Shown here one piece after another: positions 9,595-20,700 of a stretch of 64,000 nucleotides of DNA. The notes under the pieces are model-generated. The model was not told the origin of the DNA, made no database searches, and saw nothing but the letters and a program-made list of their open reading frames with translations. The stretch is taken from contig OZ024895.1 of the NCBI GenBank assembly GCA_964017195.1, forward strand, positions 24,704,875-24,768,874. Reading direction: 5' to 3'. Within the stretch, counting starts at the first letter, position 1. Every line of letters starts with the position of its first letter. Origin of the DNA: Siderastrea radians. Lineage: Eukaryota; Cnidaria; Anthozoa; Scleractinia; Rhizangiidae. Both the position numbers and the translations under genes were made by a program.

Positions 9595-12500
9595 TTAGTT
9601 TTCCGAAACTAAAGTTGCAAACATGTCTTTGTCAAGTTTTAACAAGTAAGTTCCTCCATGTGAGCCTCCAGACATGGATAGATAAGGGCACTTTGAAATC
9701 AGTCCTCTAAGTTTTCCGCAACGTTTCAAAATTTCCTGGGCATCTGGAATCTGCTGGTACACCACTTTGCAGGCTTCTGATGTATATGCCTTTGCACCTG
9801 GTAGACTGTTCAAATAATGTCCAAAAGCAAATGCTAACTTTGCCAAATCAGGGTCAATCGCTGCACTCTTTAGAGTGGGTAATTCAGGAGGGGTAACTGT
9901 CTCTGTGTTAGATGGTGGTTCTTCATTATTTCTGAGATCATAATCTACTTCTTCTGAAAGTTCATCTGGCACAACAATAATCTTTTCAATGTTTACTGTT
10001 TTAATCTCATCCTGAGTGAATTTGTGTCGAAGTCGCAATAGATCCTGGCGACCATGGACATGTCCAATAACAGTGTAAGGACCATCAAATCGACGAATGA
10101 ACCGTGTGGCTGATCCTTTTGGTTGTGAACTTGGAGGTGGTCTTCTAACATAAACTTGCTTTCCTTCTGCAATGTTAAGTTCCCTGGATGATTTATCATA
10201 ATATTCTCTTTGAGTCCTCTTCATGTCTGCTTTGATGCTGTTGAACTGTTTTTGTGCTTCACGCATACGAGACACAAGCTGCTCTGCATAGGTGCTTCTT
10301 GAGAGGCTTTCTCCAGGTAAGTCAAGAGAAATGACTTCAGGCGATGGTGCGTTGCGGCCAAATACCAAGAAGAATGGACTAATTTGACCCGTTCCAGGAA
10401 TTGGAGATACATTGTGAGCATATACAGCTGGCTGCAGGAATTCTTCCCAGCGTTCCTGGTGTTTCTCACAATAAATTGCTATTGCTGCATTCAGCCATCG
10501 GTGAACACGTTCTGTACTTCCATTTAGGCGTGGACGGTAACTTGTTGTAACAATGTGTTCAATTGAGAGAAGTTTTGTTAGTTGGCGTAATACCGCATTA
10601 AGCCATTCTCCTCCTTGATCGCTTTGTAAGACTGCTGGAAATCCGTATTGCAGGAAAACATCATTAAACAAAGCTCGTGCTGCAGTAGTTGCTTGTTTGT
10701 CTGGGACCGGAATTGCCCGCAAGAAATTAGAGTAGGGACAAACAGCAGTCAGAATCCATTTGTTACCAGCTGGGGTAGAAGGCAATTGTCCAACATAGTC
10801 AATACCAATGGTGGTGAAGGGACGGTCGTATATGCGAATTTGCATTGGTCCATGTTTGGGATCAGCTGACTTAAATTTGATACAGGCAGGGCAACGCCTG
10901 ATCCAGTTCCTCACATGCTTAGTCATATTTCGCCAATAAAAGTCATAAGAAAGAGATCCATAAGTAGCTTCGCGTCCACGATGCATTCCCACAGGTGAAT
11001 CATGATATACACGTAAGAGATGACGTTGAAGTTGAATGTCATTGGGAACCATAATACGATAGTGATTTGGGTCCTCCATAAATTCATCTCGATACATTAA
11101 CAAACCGTCAATAACAGCTGAGCGCTTTGCCATTTGTTTAACCCATTGCAAGTGTTCCTTAGGAATGTTCTTAAATGCAGAAAGATCTTGATTTGAGCTG
11201 TGAAACTTGATTAGCAGATTTAACCAGTAATCCTGTAGCTGTCTCTTAGCAAACTTTGATCGATTCCGGTTTAAAGATTCCAAATTTTCGAAGTCTTATA
11301 AGTCGCAGTCTAAAGATGGACTTTGTTGAGATGTACCAACTTGAGGAGTCTTGGTCTGGTTAGTAACTGAAGTTTTGCTTTGAGTTTCCTTCGCACATTT
11401 GTTTCTCTTTGCGGCAATAGCCAGACAAACTGGGTCGAGGCAATGAGCTTGAGGTATAAGGCATGCATTGTGTAAACAAGCCATGGTATTGTTAAATGTT
11501 CCATGAACAAGTTCAGGGGTGTGGTACGGAACATCAACTGAGGTTGCAATGATCATAAATGCGATAACACTGTTCTCTGGAGGTATAACAACATTGTCTT
11601 CAGGAATGTTCTCTTTTACAGGGTGACGGCTGAGAACATCAGGAACAACATTTCTTTCCCCTTTTCTGTGTTCGATGAAAAAGTCAAACTCAGCCATGCT
11701 CATGCACCATCTTGCAACTTTTGCCTGTTGTGGTGCCATGGTAGTCAACCATTTAAGATTCGCATGATCGGTTACCACTTTCACTCTTCGGCCTAGTATG
11801 TAAGAGCGAAACTGTTCAAGTCCCCATTTCACCGCAAAGAGTTCCTGGTGCATCGTTGTCCAACGTGATTCAGCTTGTGTAAATGCTCGGGATGCAAATC
11901 TTACAGGGCGAAGTATGCCATCCTTCTCTTGAGCCAACATTGCACCACATCCTAGCTTGCTAGCATCCACATGTAATTCAAACTGCGCATTCCAATCAGG
12001 ATGGAATAACATAACATCTGAGCCAGTGATTGCTTGCTTCAAGTCTTGAAACTCTCTTGCTGTTTCTTCGGTCCACTGAAATGACACACCCTTCTTGAGA
12101 AGAGATCGCAAGGCTTGTGTTCGGGTAGACATGCATGGAATAAAGTCTCTAAAATATCCACAAAGTCCAAGAAAACGCTTGACTGCAGAAGTGTTAGTTG
12201 GTGTGGGCATAGATAAGATTGCTTCTACTCCTTTGCTTATTGGTGTTCGACCTTCTTGTGTGATCCGATGTCCCAGTATTTCGATTTCCTTTGCGAAGAA
12301 TGTACACTTGGTAGGTTTTAGTTGCATACCAACTTTAACCAATCTCTGAAACAACAATGAATAATGTTCAAGGGCCTCCTCGTCTGTCGTTGCCCACTGA
12401 ATTATGTCATCCACATAAACAACCAGCCACTTGTGCAAGTAATCTGCAAATACAGTGTTTAAAATCCGCTGAAAGGTGTTTGGTGCTGTTTTCAATCCGA

Positions 12501-14094
12501 AGGGGAGCCTGAGAAACTCATACAGTCCCAGGTGTGTACAAAATGCAGTTTTTTGTTGATCCGATTTCCGGATAGGAATTTGCCGGTAACCACTGACCAA
12601 GTCACATTTCGCAAATACTTTTCCTTGGCTAACAGCATCAAGAACGCTAGAGATAGAGGGGATAGGGTAACCATCCCCTTGTGTCACACTGTTGAGGCGG
12701 CGATAGTCCACCACAAATCTTGGAGGTTGCAGTGTACCCTTTTCTGGAGGTTTGCGGACCGGGATGCATGGGGAACCCCATTCTGAATGACTTGGTTGTA
12801 TTATCTTGAGCTTAAGCATCCGCTCGATTTCTGTTTTGATTGCTCTGAGTTCCTCTGGGCTTTTCTTGTACGGGTGACGATAGATGGGAGGGGCATCAGC
12901 TGTGTCAATTCTGTGCTCAAACCCCTTTACTGCTCCAAGTGGACTACCAGGGAGGACAAATGCAGTAGGATACTGACGGATAAGTTCCTTAAATCTCTTC
13001 ATGATATCTTCATCAACATTAAAATACTCTGGGCCATCTAAATCCAAGGCATGAAATATAGCATCACTGTAAGCAGATGAGTAAGGGTCACAGGTTAGCT
13101 CCTCTGCTGGAGGAAACTCAGGACCTTGACAGTCAAATTCTGGTAGCGCATCACAGAAAGGAGACAATATGGATGAGTTGAGACCAGAATCTTCCATTTC
13201 TTTCACTTGGACTGAAAGTTGCCATTGCTTTGGAGCACAAAAGTCTAAGTCACAATGTTTATGTTCAGTGTCCTTTGGAGTTTGCAATGAAGGAGGTGGC
13301 TGCTGAGTATTTGCCCAAGTAAGCCATCCATCTGCAAGTTGTTTTGCAGTAGTGTCAGCTGCTTCTTCAAGAACAGCATCATCATCCTTTGTCATGTCTC
13401 TAACATTTCCTAGAATGACATTCTCAGGGATACTTGTCTTCTTCAACTTAGATTCCACTGCCAGTGTTGTGCAGTATGTGATGTGCATGTCAGGAGTTTC
13501 TTCTGTTAGAACTGATTCTGGTGTTTCAGCAAGGTCTATGAGCTGAGCATTGTAGCATGGATCACTGCTAGGGCGTGCTGTTTCAGGTGTCACATTACTT
13601 GAAATTTGGCTGAGATCAAAGGGACCACTGAGAACCTTGACGCCTGGTTGAATGTCTTTACCCTCAATCCAAAGTGGTTGACGGATTACTTGGTATCCCA
13701 TTAAAGCTGCAGAAAGGGTGACACAGACTGTAACAAAATTAAGGCCACGGTGAAGGGATTGTGAATGCTTGTTAACACCCAGTGGCGGTGCTCCGGTAAG
13801 AAGGCATGTAATACTAACATGAGGCTTCTGCGCTGTTGATCCACTTTCACATGATGAGGAGCTATTGGGTACAGAGATGTTTGCGAAGCCTTGAAGTGGA
13901 TTGTCAAGAGAGCACTGGACCCGAAACTGCATACTCGGATGGCGAAAGGTGATGGACGGAGCATAATGATCAACCAATGCTTGAGTCGCATGAAGGTGGT
14001 TCTCTCCAAAGAGCATTGGCCATACGAGACCTGGAACTACGAGCATAGTAAAGACAGTTTCTGTTTGGTTTTCCCATGTGATGGGGATTTGCAT
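9595..14094 (-). pseudogene. pol: Gypsy pol: reverse transcriptase, RNase H, integrase (one internal stop)
   Basis: The visible open part starts at an ATG at 14094, but the frame is continuous upstream with gag, so this ATG is probably not a true start. The first residues are the end of the protease (LFGENHLHATQALVDHY). The reverse transcriptase follows, with FVVDYRRLN, KCDLVSGYRQIPI, RLPFGLKTAPNTFQR and the catalytic YVDD. RNase H has FELHVDASKLGCGAML, HQELFAVKWGLEQFR and VVTDHANLKWL. A TAA at 11296-11298 interrupts the frame, which then resumes without shift. Integrase has an HHCC zinc finger (H near VYHDSPVGMHRGR, then CPAC), DDE residues in TIGIDYVGQLP and QSDQGGEW, and E in RLNGSTERVHRWLN. 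The tail ends at 9595. The single TAA would cut off integrase, so this copy cannot move by itself without suppression. Confidence 0.9.
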
Positions 14095-14166
14095 AGTGGC
14101 AACTGCTTTAAGATCAGACTTTGAATCGGCAGAGGTAACAGAAATGGGTTCTTCAGGGGCACAATA

Positions 14167-15618
14167 CTAGAGGTCAGGTCGATTGGATGCAACACAATCA
14201 GCATGTACTTTGCTCACAAGGGATACAGAACAGCAACTATCCAATGGCAAGGGCAGTGGTTCACCTGCAGATGTAACAGAGGTCCACAAGATATTACGCT
14301 GACATAACTGAGTTTCTGGCTTTCCTGAATGTGCTGGGATGGTAACGGCAGGTAATCCAAATAATGGAGTAGATGTCGATGGCTGATCAAATGAAGCTGG
14401 AGGTGGTGGTCGTGAAGCGGAGGGTGATGTTTGGTTTTCAGACCCTGCAGGAATGGAAGTCGAGGATTTCTCCGTACACTGAGCTTCGTATTTTTCCAGA
14501 CGAGTAGATAAGACTACGAGTTGCTGTCTAAGAGAATTTACCTCATCAGATGGAACAGTGCTGCGAGATGTGCTTGATGGGCGATTTTCCGAGTGTTTGA
14601 TAGCTTTACAGCCCCACTTGTTACAGCGTTGGCACTTGTGTTGTCGGCCATAAGAGCATTTGTTGCCGTCTTCCTCGCAATTAGATTTGGGAAATCGATT
14701 GTAATTTCTGCATATCTCCGGTTGTTTTGGAGTGTCTTTGCGGTATTTTGGACAGTACCTTGACAGATGAGTAGTTTCTCCACAAGTGTAACAAGCCCTC
14801 TGCTGTCGTTGGGAGTGCTGATATTGAGACTTCACCGAGGTCGAGGAAACAAACGCATTCGGTGGTGTAACTTTCCATTCATCGAGCGACTGATTTGGTT
14901 TCGAGGCGGTGGGCGAAGTTTGAAATGACAACTCAACACGACGAGCCGCTTCGACTGCCTTATCGAGTGTTTGAAATTCTGATGCTTTCACAACGAGCTG
15001 CTGAGCAATACTAGGCTTGACTTTAGAAATAAACTGTGATATAACAAAGGTAGGACAATCCTTCGCAATCTTTTCACCAAGTTTCTCCAATCGATGCAGT
15101 AGTTTCTTGTATTTGAACGCAAACTGTTCCACTGACTCGCCACGCTCTTGTTGAATGGCGCTTAACTCGGCTGCTAATCGGCGGCACTTGTCTTCTTTCG
15201 ATTCACCGAATTCTGCACGTAATCGTTCGATGCAAATGTTAAGTTGGTCTTCTACCGCTTTATCTGCGTAGCCCTCTGTGGTTTTAGCTATTGACAACAC
15301 AGATCTCGGCCAGTCGCCAACACACTGTTGTTCAAGAAGGGAGAAACGTGTTCTGGCGGGAAGATGTGAGGTTTGTTGATTGAACCGCTCGAGAAATTCC
15401 GAGATATTGTCTTGTACCACACTATCTCGACGAAACGAAGGAAGCTGGATGGAAGGCATACGAAGACCTTGTGTATTTTCGTGTTGAACTGGTGCTGGAA
15501 CGGCCGCGGCCATGTTGCCGACTGTTTGGTTTACTTGAGTTACATTTGTTGTTAAGTCTTTCACAACGCTGACAAGTCCAGCCACGATGCCTTGCAATTC
15601 TTCAATTGTAGCTGGCAT
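14167..15618 (-). CDS. gag: Gypsy gag and start of protease
   Basis: The protein is 483 residues from an ATG at 15618. The N-terminal part is helical capsid-like (SEFLERFNQQTSHLPARTRF, RLAAELSAIQQERGESVEQF). A CCHC zinc knuckle, CYTCGETTHLSRYC, is the RNA-binding nucleocapsid. A Ser/Thr/Pro-rich spacer leads to the protease active-site region PLPLDSCCSVSLVS, where the usual D(T/S)G triad reads DSC. The frame stops at a TAG at 14167-14169, inside the protease, and continues in the same frame on the far side into the pol region. Because it cuts a folded domain, the stop is more likely a mutation than a programmed gag/pol boundary. Gag itself is intact. Confidence 0.85.
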   Translation of the reverse strand: MPATIEELQGIVAGLVSVVKDLTTNVTQVNQTVGNMAAAVPAPVQHENTQGLRMPSIQLPSFRRDSVVQDNISEFLERFNQQTSHLPARTRFSLLEQQCVGDWPRSVLSIAKTTEGYADKAVEDQLNICIERLRAEFGESKEDKCRRLAAELSAIQQERGESVEQFAFKYKKLLHRLEKLGEKIAKDCPTFVISQFISKVKPSIAQQLVVKASEFQTLDKAVEAARRVELSFQTSPTASKPNQSLDEWKVTPPNAFVSSTSVKSQYQHSQRQQRACYTCGETTHLSRYCPKYRKDTPKQPEICRNYNRFPKSNCEEDGNKCSYGRQHKCQRCNKWGCKAIKHSENRPSSTSRSTVPSDEVNSLRQQLVVLSTRLEKYEAQCTEKSSTSIPAGSENQTSPSASRPPPPASFDQPSTSTPLFGLPAVTIPAHSGKPETQLCQRNILWTSVTSAGEPLPLPLDSCCSVSLVSKVHADCVASNRPDL

Positions 15619-15638
15619 GATGAGTCCGACGAAATTTT

Positions 15639-15653
15639 GGGTTCTCCACCACT
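15639..15653 (-). promoter_or_regulatory. Putative primer-binding site
   Basis: Two bases inside the 5' LTR, the minus strand reads TGGTGGAGAACCC. It starts with TGG, which would pair with a tRNA CCA end. The tRNA species was not identified. Confidence 0.5.
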
Positions 15654-15844
15654 TGTAGACGGATTTGCGGGGGAATGAAGAGTGACCACAGTGGAATGAA
15701 CTAACACAACTTTATAACTGTAAACTGTAAACAAGGTAAACGCTGACAAGACTGACAATCTCGATCTCCCCAACTTCGATTCCTTCCCCTCTCGCTCCAT
15801 GTGCTCTTGTCACGTGACTATTTGAATCCCATAATTCCACTACA
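15654..15844 (-). repeat. 5' LTR of the Gypsy element
   Basis: This is the partner of 9269-9459, also 191 bp. It is followed by TGCG (15845-15848), the right target copy, and then a G-run. Confidence 0.92.
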
Positions 15845-16199
15845 TGCGGGGGGGGGGGGGGCGTGGTACTGCTTGCTTGGTAATCCTTTGGTTTTCTTTT
15901 TCTTTTTTCAGGCAAGTGAAGAACATAATTCATTGCAACGGTGTCAGTTTCAATCTTAAAAGTTGTAATTAAACTCTAATGACAGATCTCAATGATCACG
16001 CAAATGTTCTCGGCACATTTCATTACAGTGATAACCTTTCTAATTCAACGTGTTTTTTGGCGGTTTGTTGCCTAATGAAATTCACATTTCCTGTAAATAC
16101 TGAGTTTAAGGATACATGCACAACATCATCTAGAAAAAGGAGGTCAAACAAGGTATTTCGTTCTAGACAGAAACTTATTCATTACTTCTACTATCAAGG

Positions 16200-19194
16200 G
16201 TTCATAGAAGGTATAAAGCCTTCTTCCTGGCATAACGAAGGTTCTTGCATTTCCCGGCAATACTGGCAGTGCAATTATTCCACAGTTTCGCCCGCTCTTC
16301 ACTAGTCAGTGACGACCCAAAAACTCGCAAAACTTCATTTTAATTGCAAGTGTAATTTGTGGGTCAAGTTGTTTGTTGGTATCCCTTCCATGCCCTAAAG
16401 CTTCTCCGCTAAGGCAAGTGTGGATTTGTTTGGTTGACTATACGTCTGCAGGCGTTGATATTCTTCAATTCCTAGCGTCACTCCGAGCATTCCACCAATT
16501 TGTACTAAAACAGAAAGAAACAGAAAATGCACTTTAGTATCAATAAAAGTGTATGCCTTGTGCAAGAATTCTTGTTCTGAGTCATTGTTCTGTAGTTGGA
16601 AGGACAGTTTAGTTCACTTGCATTGCACGCTGGTGGTATAGGAACTCTATCCTATTCTTTAGTTTTGGATGGCCAGAGTGGGAAATAAATTATAATCTCC
16701 TAGATACAAGACATTTGTCTGAGGTATTCCCTTGCTTTTCATTGCATTCAATTTTTGACCTCTGGAACCGGCTTGTATGGAATTGCGTGTATTACAGTAA
16801 AAATTAACAAAACTCACCTCTGTCGGAGCCTTGTTCTAGGATAGGGGATCCTGAAACGTTTATCTGTTCCACGGGCGGTGGCAGTGTCCGTGCTGCAGGT
16901 GGTGGCTGTGAAACACTCCTGTGAGAACCCTCCAGACCTTGCACCGCCAACTTTATCTCTGCAATGTCATTGGTCTAGCTGTATCTGGATTTTTTCGTTG
17001 ATTGACTGAACCGATTCACTCAGGGTTTCTACCAAACTAACCTACAATAAAAAGAAATCCGTTTAAAATGACAAACTAAGAATCTTCCACTAGTATTATC
17101 AAAAACGCATCACATACGCAGGTATGGTGAAATCAAATGCACTAAGGGACGCCCCTGTTTGCAGGTCTACTTAAAATCGAAGTCACCAAAAAAGTCAATA
17201 ATTTTCTAGTACATGTATTAGGATAGAAAACTATTCTTCTCTTTTACTAAAAAAAAAATGGTTTGTAGAAAAGTACATGTTACTCACTAGTCTCGTATAC
17301 TCTCTCCTGATAATGCAGATGTCGTGGCTGGTGCCTGCACTGGGAGATCGAATCGTGATAACTGGACTACATGTAAAGTTCAACTGATGGCGAGGAGTGC
17401 GAGGCTTTGGTGATTCTACCGGACTGCTGTTAAGGATTTCTGGCGAACTCCGTTGTTCTTCCACCAGATGTGGAACCACCGTGGCTGGCTTTGGTGATGC
17501 TGCTGAGTGGGTATCTTCGCGTGGCATCTGGTCAGCTTGAACTGATGGCGACCTCGGTGTGTCTGGAACGTGTTCAATATCCTGAACATTAGGACGGTCC
17601 TCTCTTGTCTTAGCTGTCGTACATATTATCTACAAAGCAACATGGTGGACAAGCAAATTTACCAAGGCAGGTAGTTTGAAACTATGACTAAACTTTTAAG
17701 ATGTCCGAAATTCAGAGTCCGTAATATGACAGTATAAGACCTTAAGGTCCGGGAAAAAAATCATCATTGGCTGCATTGGTCTTAAAATCTATAACCAAAA
17801 GAAGTTACCCTACCTTGCCACGCATCTTTTCTTTTCCTTTCTTTGCCTTTTTGGGGCTACCTTGTCCCTTTTTGGTAGTCTTCTTGCGTTTCGGAGCCTA
17901 ACAAAAATAAAACGCTATGTTTGTAAGTGACATGGAAACAATATCATGACCAGCTGTACAATTTGGTTGTGTTTTCAAAGAGTGTTCCCTTCTCCATCCA
18001 ATTTTTAAAAAGATAAATAGATGTTGTGTGGGAAAAATTCAAAATCGAATGACATGGTGCTCAACACAGCTACTTAAAATTTGTTCTTCACTAAGAGCAA
18101 AGGCTAAACTACAGAAAACTAACCCAATTCACTTTAACAGCTTCCACCTGTTGTTCGGTTTCATTGTCTTCGTCTTCGTCTTCGGGGACCAAATGCTTGT
18201 TTTCTGGTTTCTGAATCCATTCGTAAAGAAAACTGTTGCACTTTGATGGGTCATCTAAAAGAAAGACAAACTCTAATTACATCCTGGTTTAACAAAATCG
18301 TGCGCTAAATAAATTCTAAACTAAATATTTTGTCTTTTACTCTTAATTGCGAAAATGTAGACTACACTGCACCTGCAGTCTCTCTTTCTGCTTAGGAACA
18401 GTCGAGAAAACCGAACAAGCAAGAGAGCGCGAAATTTCCGCCGATCTTCGTGCTTGGTGGCTTGTTCGTTTCTCTAGACTATCCCTGAGCGGAAAGAGAG
18501 ACTGCTCTTAGTCTAGCAAAAATGTAATTGGATTTAGACAGCTTTTACATTTTTACGAAGCAGGTCCCGATAACTTTTCGGGCCCGCAGCTATATTTTAA
18601 GGTTAAAATCTTTTGAACGGTGGTGTAGTTTTTAGCCCCCATCTAAGCCCGATTCGTTTAATCAACTTAGAATTTGATAACTAAGCTGTCAAAACTAACA
18701 AATTTTAAGTCTTTAATGTAAACACTGACACACAAAATAGCTTTCTGGGCCCGAAAAGTCATCCAGACGTTTGAGAAACAGACCCCAGGTCTAACATGTA
18801 CTTAGTTAAAAGGAGCTACGTCATGAACTTCGCATTTTGAAGAAAAAAGCCATTTTTTTCAGGTTTGAACATAGTTTATTTTCGTTTTATTAGTATCAGA
18901 AAAATGCCTTAAAATGTCATAAAATAGCTCCTTTGAGAAATCGGTCACCTATATTATTCCCGATATTTCATAACATTTAATGTTTTAGAAAAAAAAGTGG
19001 TACTTACCATCCAAAAACAAAATCCTTGCTTCAATTACACCCAAAGCTCCCCACATCACTTTCACAGTGTTTCCAGCAACACTCTCAGTCGGGGTTGCCA
19101 AGATCTTAGCAGTGTCCATAACGCCGACAGTTTTGTCTTCGGGTAAGTAAAGAGATGCACGCTGATAGCATCTAGTGGTTGCTCGTGAAGCCAT
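16200..19194 (-). pseudogene. Spliced passenger gene with BEN-like C-terminus inside the TIR element
   Basis: Exons read on the minus strand: 19008-19194 (from the ATG of MASRATTRCYQ), 18133-18254, 17814-17897, 17288-17629, 16818-17041, and from 16504 onward. Each junction has GT and AG signals (for example GTAAGTA after exon 1), and phases agree across the first five exons. The N-terminal domain holds SLYLPEDKTVGVMDT and VKVMWGALGVIEARILF, a small beta fold seen in some cnidarian BEN proteins. Next come an acidic stretch (PEDEDEDNE), a basic nuclear-signal region (APKRKKTTKK) and a Pro/Ser linker. The last exon (VQIGGMLGVTLGIEEYQRL) resembles the start of a BEN DNA-binding domain. Exon 5 has a net frameshift near LDQ, and the last exon carries stops. 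The gene lies wholly within the transposon, so it is a passenger. The BEN assignment is tentative. Confidence 0.5.
18375..18505. repeat. Short palindromic MITE (GCAGTCTCTCTTTC ends)
   Basis: This 131-bp sequence lies in intron 1 of the passenger gene. It starts GCAGTCTCTCTTTC and ends with the reverse complement, with imperfect pairing over about 45 bp per arm. A related sequence lies at 41402-41550 and in its two tandem copies. Confidence 0.7.
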
Positions 19195-19283
19195 GGTCGA
19201 ATGAATTGACAGAATACCTCTACTGAACTTCCAAGTACTCAAATCGGATTGAAGGCAAGACGTTAACTGAGTTCTTCTTATAG

Positions 19284-20700
19284 TGCAAAGTCTTGGTGGA
19301 AACAATAGATGCTAGACAGTGTCCCATGGGCCACCCTCTCCATTCAGGGTTCTACACAATGATGTGTGAATAAATCTTAATGAACTGAGGCGTGACTTTT
19401 TCTTAAAAAAAAAAACGGAATTGCTCTTGAATAATCTCTTTCCTAAACTGAAAACTACCAAGAAACTATAAGAACTGTTTTCAATCGAATTCTTACAATC
19501 ATTGTATAAGATATAATTTTCAAAGATATAATTTTCATCGCAGAGCGCGCGCACTTTTGTGTGTGTATATTTTTTAATCGATCGCGTGGCACTGTTAAAA
19601 CAATTTTATTCCTGGAAACTTAGGTAATTGTTGCTGTACTTTTTTTACTGAAAGTTCTACAATAAAGAAACTCGGCCGTGCCTTGCGCCAAAAAGCGGCG
19701 TATTGCATCTTGTTGCGGCCCTTTAGGGCAAAGAAGTTCTTGGGGTCTTGGTGGAAACAATAGATGCTAGCCAGTGTCCCAGGGGCCACCCCCTCCATTC
19801 AGGGTTCTACACAATGATGTGTAAATAAATTATAATGAACTGAGTTGTGACTTTTTTTGTTAAAAAAAACCGGCCTTGCTCTTGAATAAATCTCTTTCCT
19901 AATTGAAAACTGTCACGAAACTATAAAAACTGTTCTCAACCGAAATCTTACAATCATTTAAAAAAAAAATATAAGTATGGTAACTTTTCTAGTTATCGTA
20001 GAGCGCGTGCACTTTTTCAATGGAGCGTTTGGCACTTTAATGAAGAACGAGGATTTCTCTTGACCAAAAAAACTAGCAAAAAAACCTTTCTGTTAAATTA
20101 ATCTCTCTCCTAAAACTGAAATTAGATTTCTCATTGATGTAGGTCAAAATGGGAAATGTCCGGAGCTGAATTCGTCATGACTTATGTATTTGTTGCTGTA
20201 ATATTTTTTACCATAAGTTCGACAAAAAAAAGAAACTCGACCGTGTTTTGCGCCAAAAAGCGGCGTATTGCGTCTTGTTTTGGGCCTTTAGCGCAAAGAA
20301 GTTCTTGCGGTCTTGGTGGAAACAATAGATGCTAGCCAGTGTCCCAGGGGCCACACCCTCCATTCAGGGTTCTACACAATAATGTGTGAATAAATCTTAA
20401 TTAACTAAGTTGTGACTTTCTTCTTAAAAAAAAACCGACATTGCTCTTGACTAAATCTCTTTCCTAAACTGAAAACTACCAAGAAACTATAAGAACTGTT
20501 TTAAACCGAATTCTTAAATTCATTGTGTAAAATATAGTTTTCGAAGAGCGCGCGCACTGTTGTGTTTGTTTTCATCCGAGCGCGTGGATTTTTTCTCAAC
20601 TAAAAAACTTGCAATAGACCTTTTTCTTCTGGTGAATAAATCTCTCTCCTAAAAACTGAAATTGTGAAATTACAAGACCACGAATCCCAGATTTCTCATG
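19284..20700. repeat. Three diverged internal repeat modules of the TIR element
   Basis: The phrase TCTTGGTGGAAACAATAGAT starts modules at 19291, 19746 and 20311, with spacings of 455 and 565 bp. Each continues with the same series of blocks: CCATTCAGGGTTCTACACAA, an A-run, a GAGCGCG(C/T)GCAC block, then GCGCCAAAAAGCGGCGTATT before the next module. Modules B and C are preceded by a GTTCTTG(C/G)GG motif like the subterminal arrays. The first exon of the passenger gene begins immediately beside module A, so a module may have supplied its promoter (inference). Confidence 0.7.

Larger units (their letters stand above)
9269..15844 (-). mobile_element. Ty3/Gypsy LTR retrotransposon, nearly complete
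   Basis: This 6576-bp element on the minus strand is nested in the large TIR element. It has two 191-bp LTRs with TG...CA ends and about two differences. TGCG flanks both sides (9265-9268 and 15845-15848). The order gag, protease, reverse transcriptase, RNase H, integrase is all in one reading frame, interrupted by only two stop codons: TAG at 14167 inside the protease and TAA at 11296 between RNase H and integrase. With LTRs this similar, the insertion is recent. No envelope gene is present. Confidence 0.92.

Noticed and set aside
14167..14169. Programmed readthrough between gag and pol
   Set aside because: The TAG lies inside the protease domain rather than at a domain border; a nonsense mutation is simpler.
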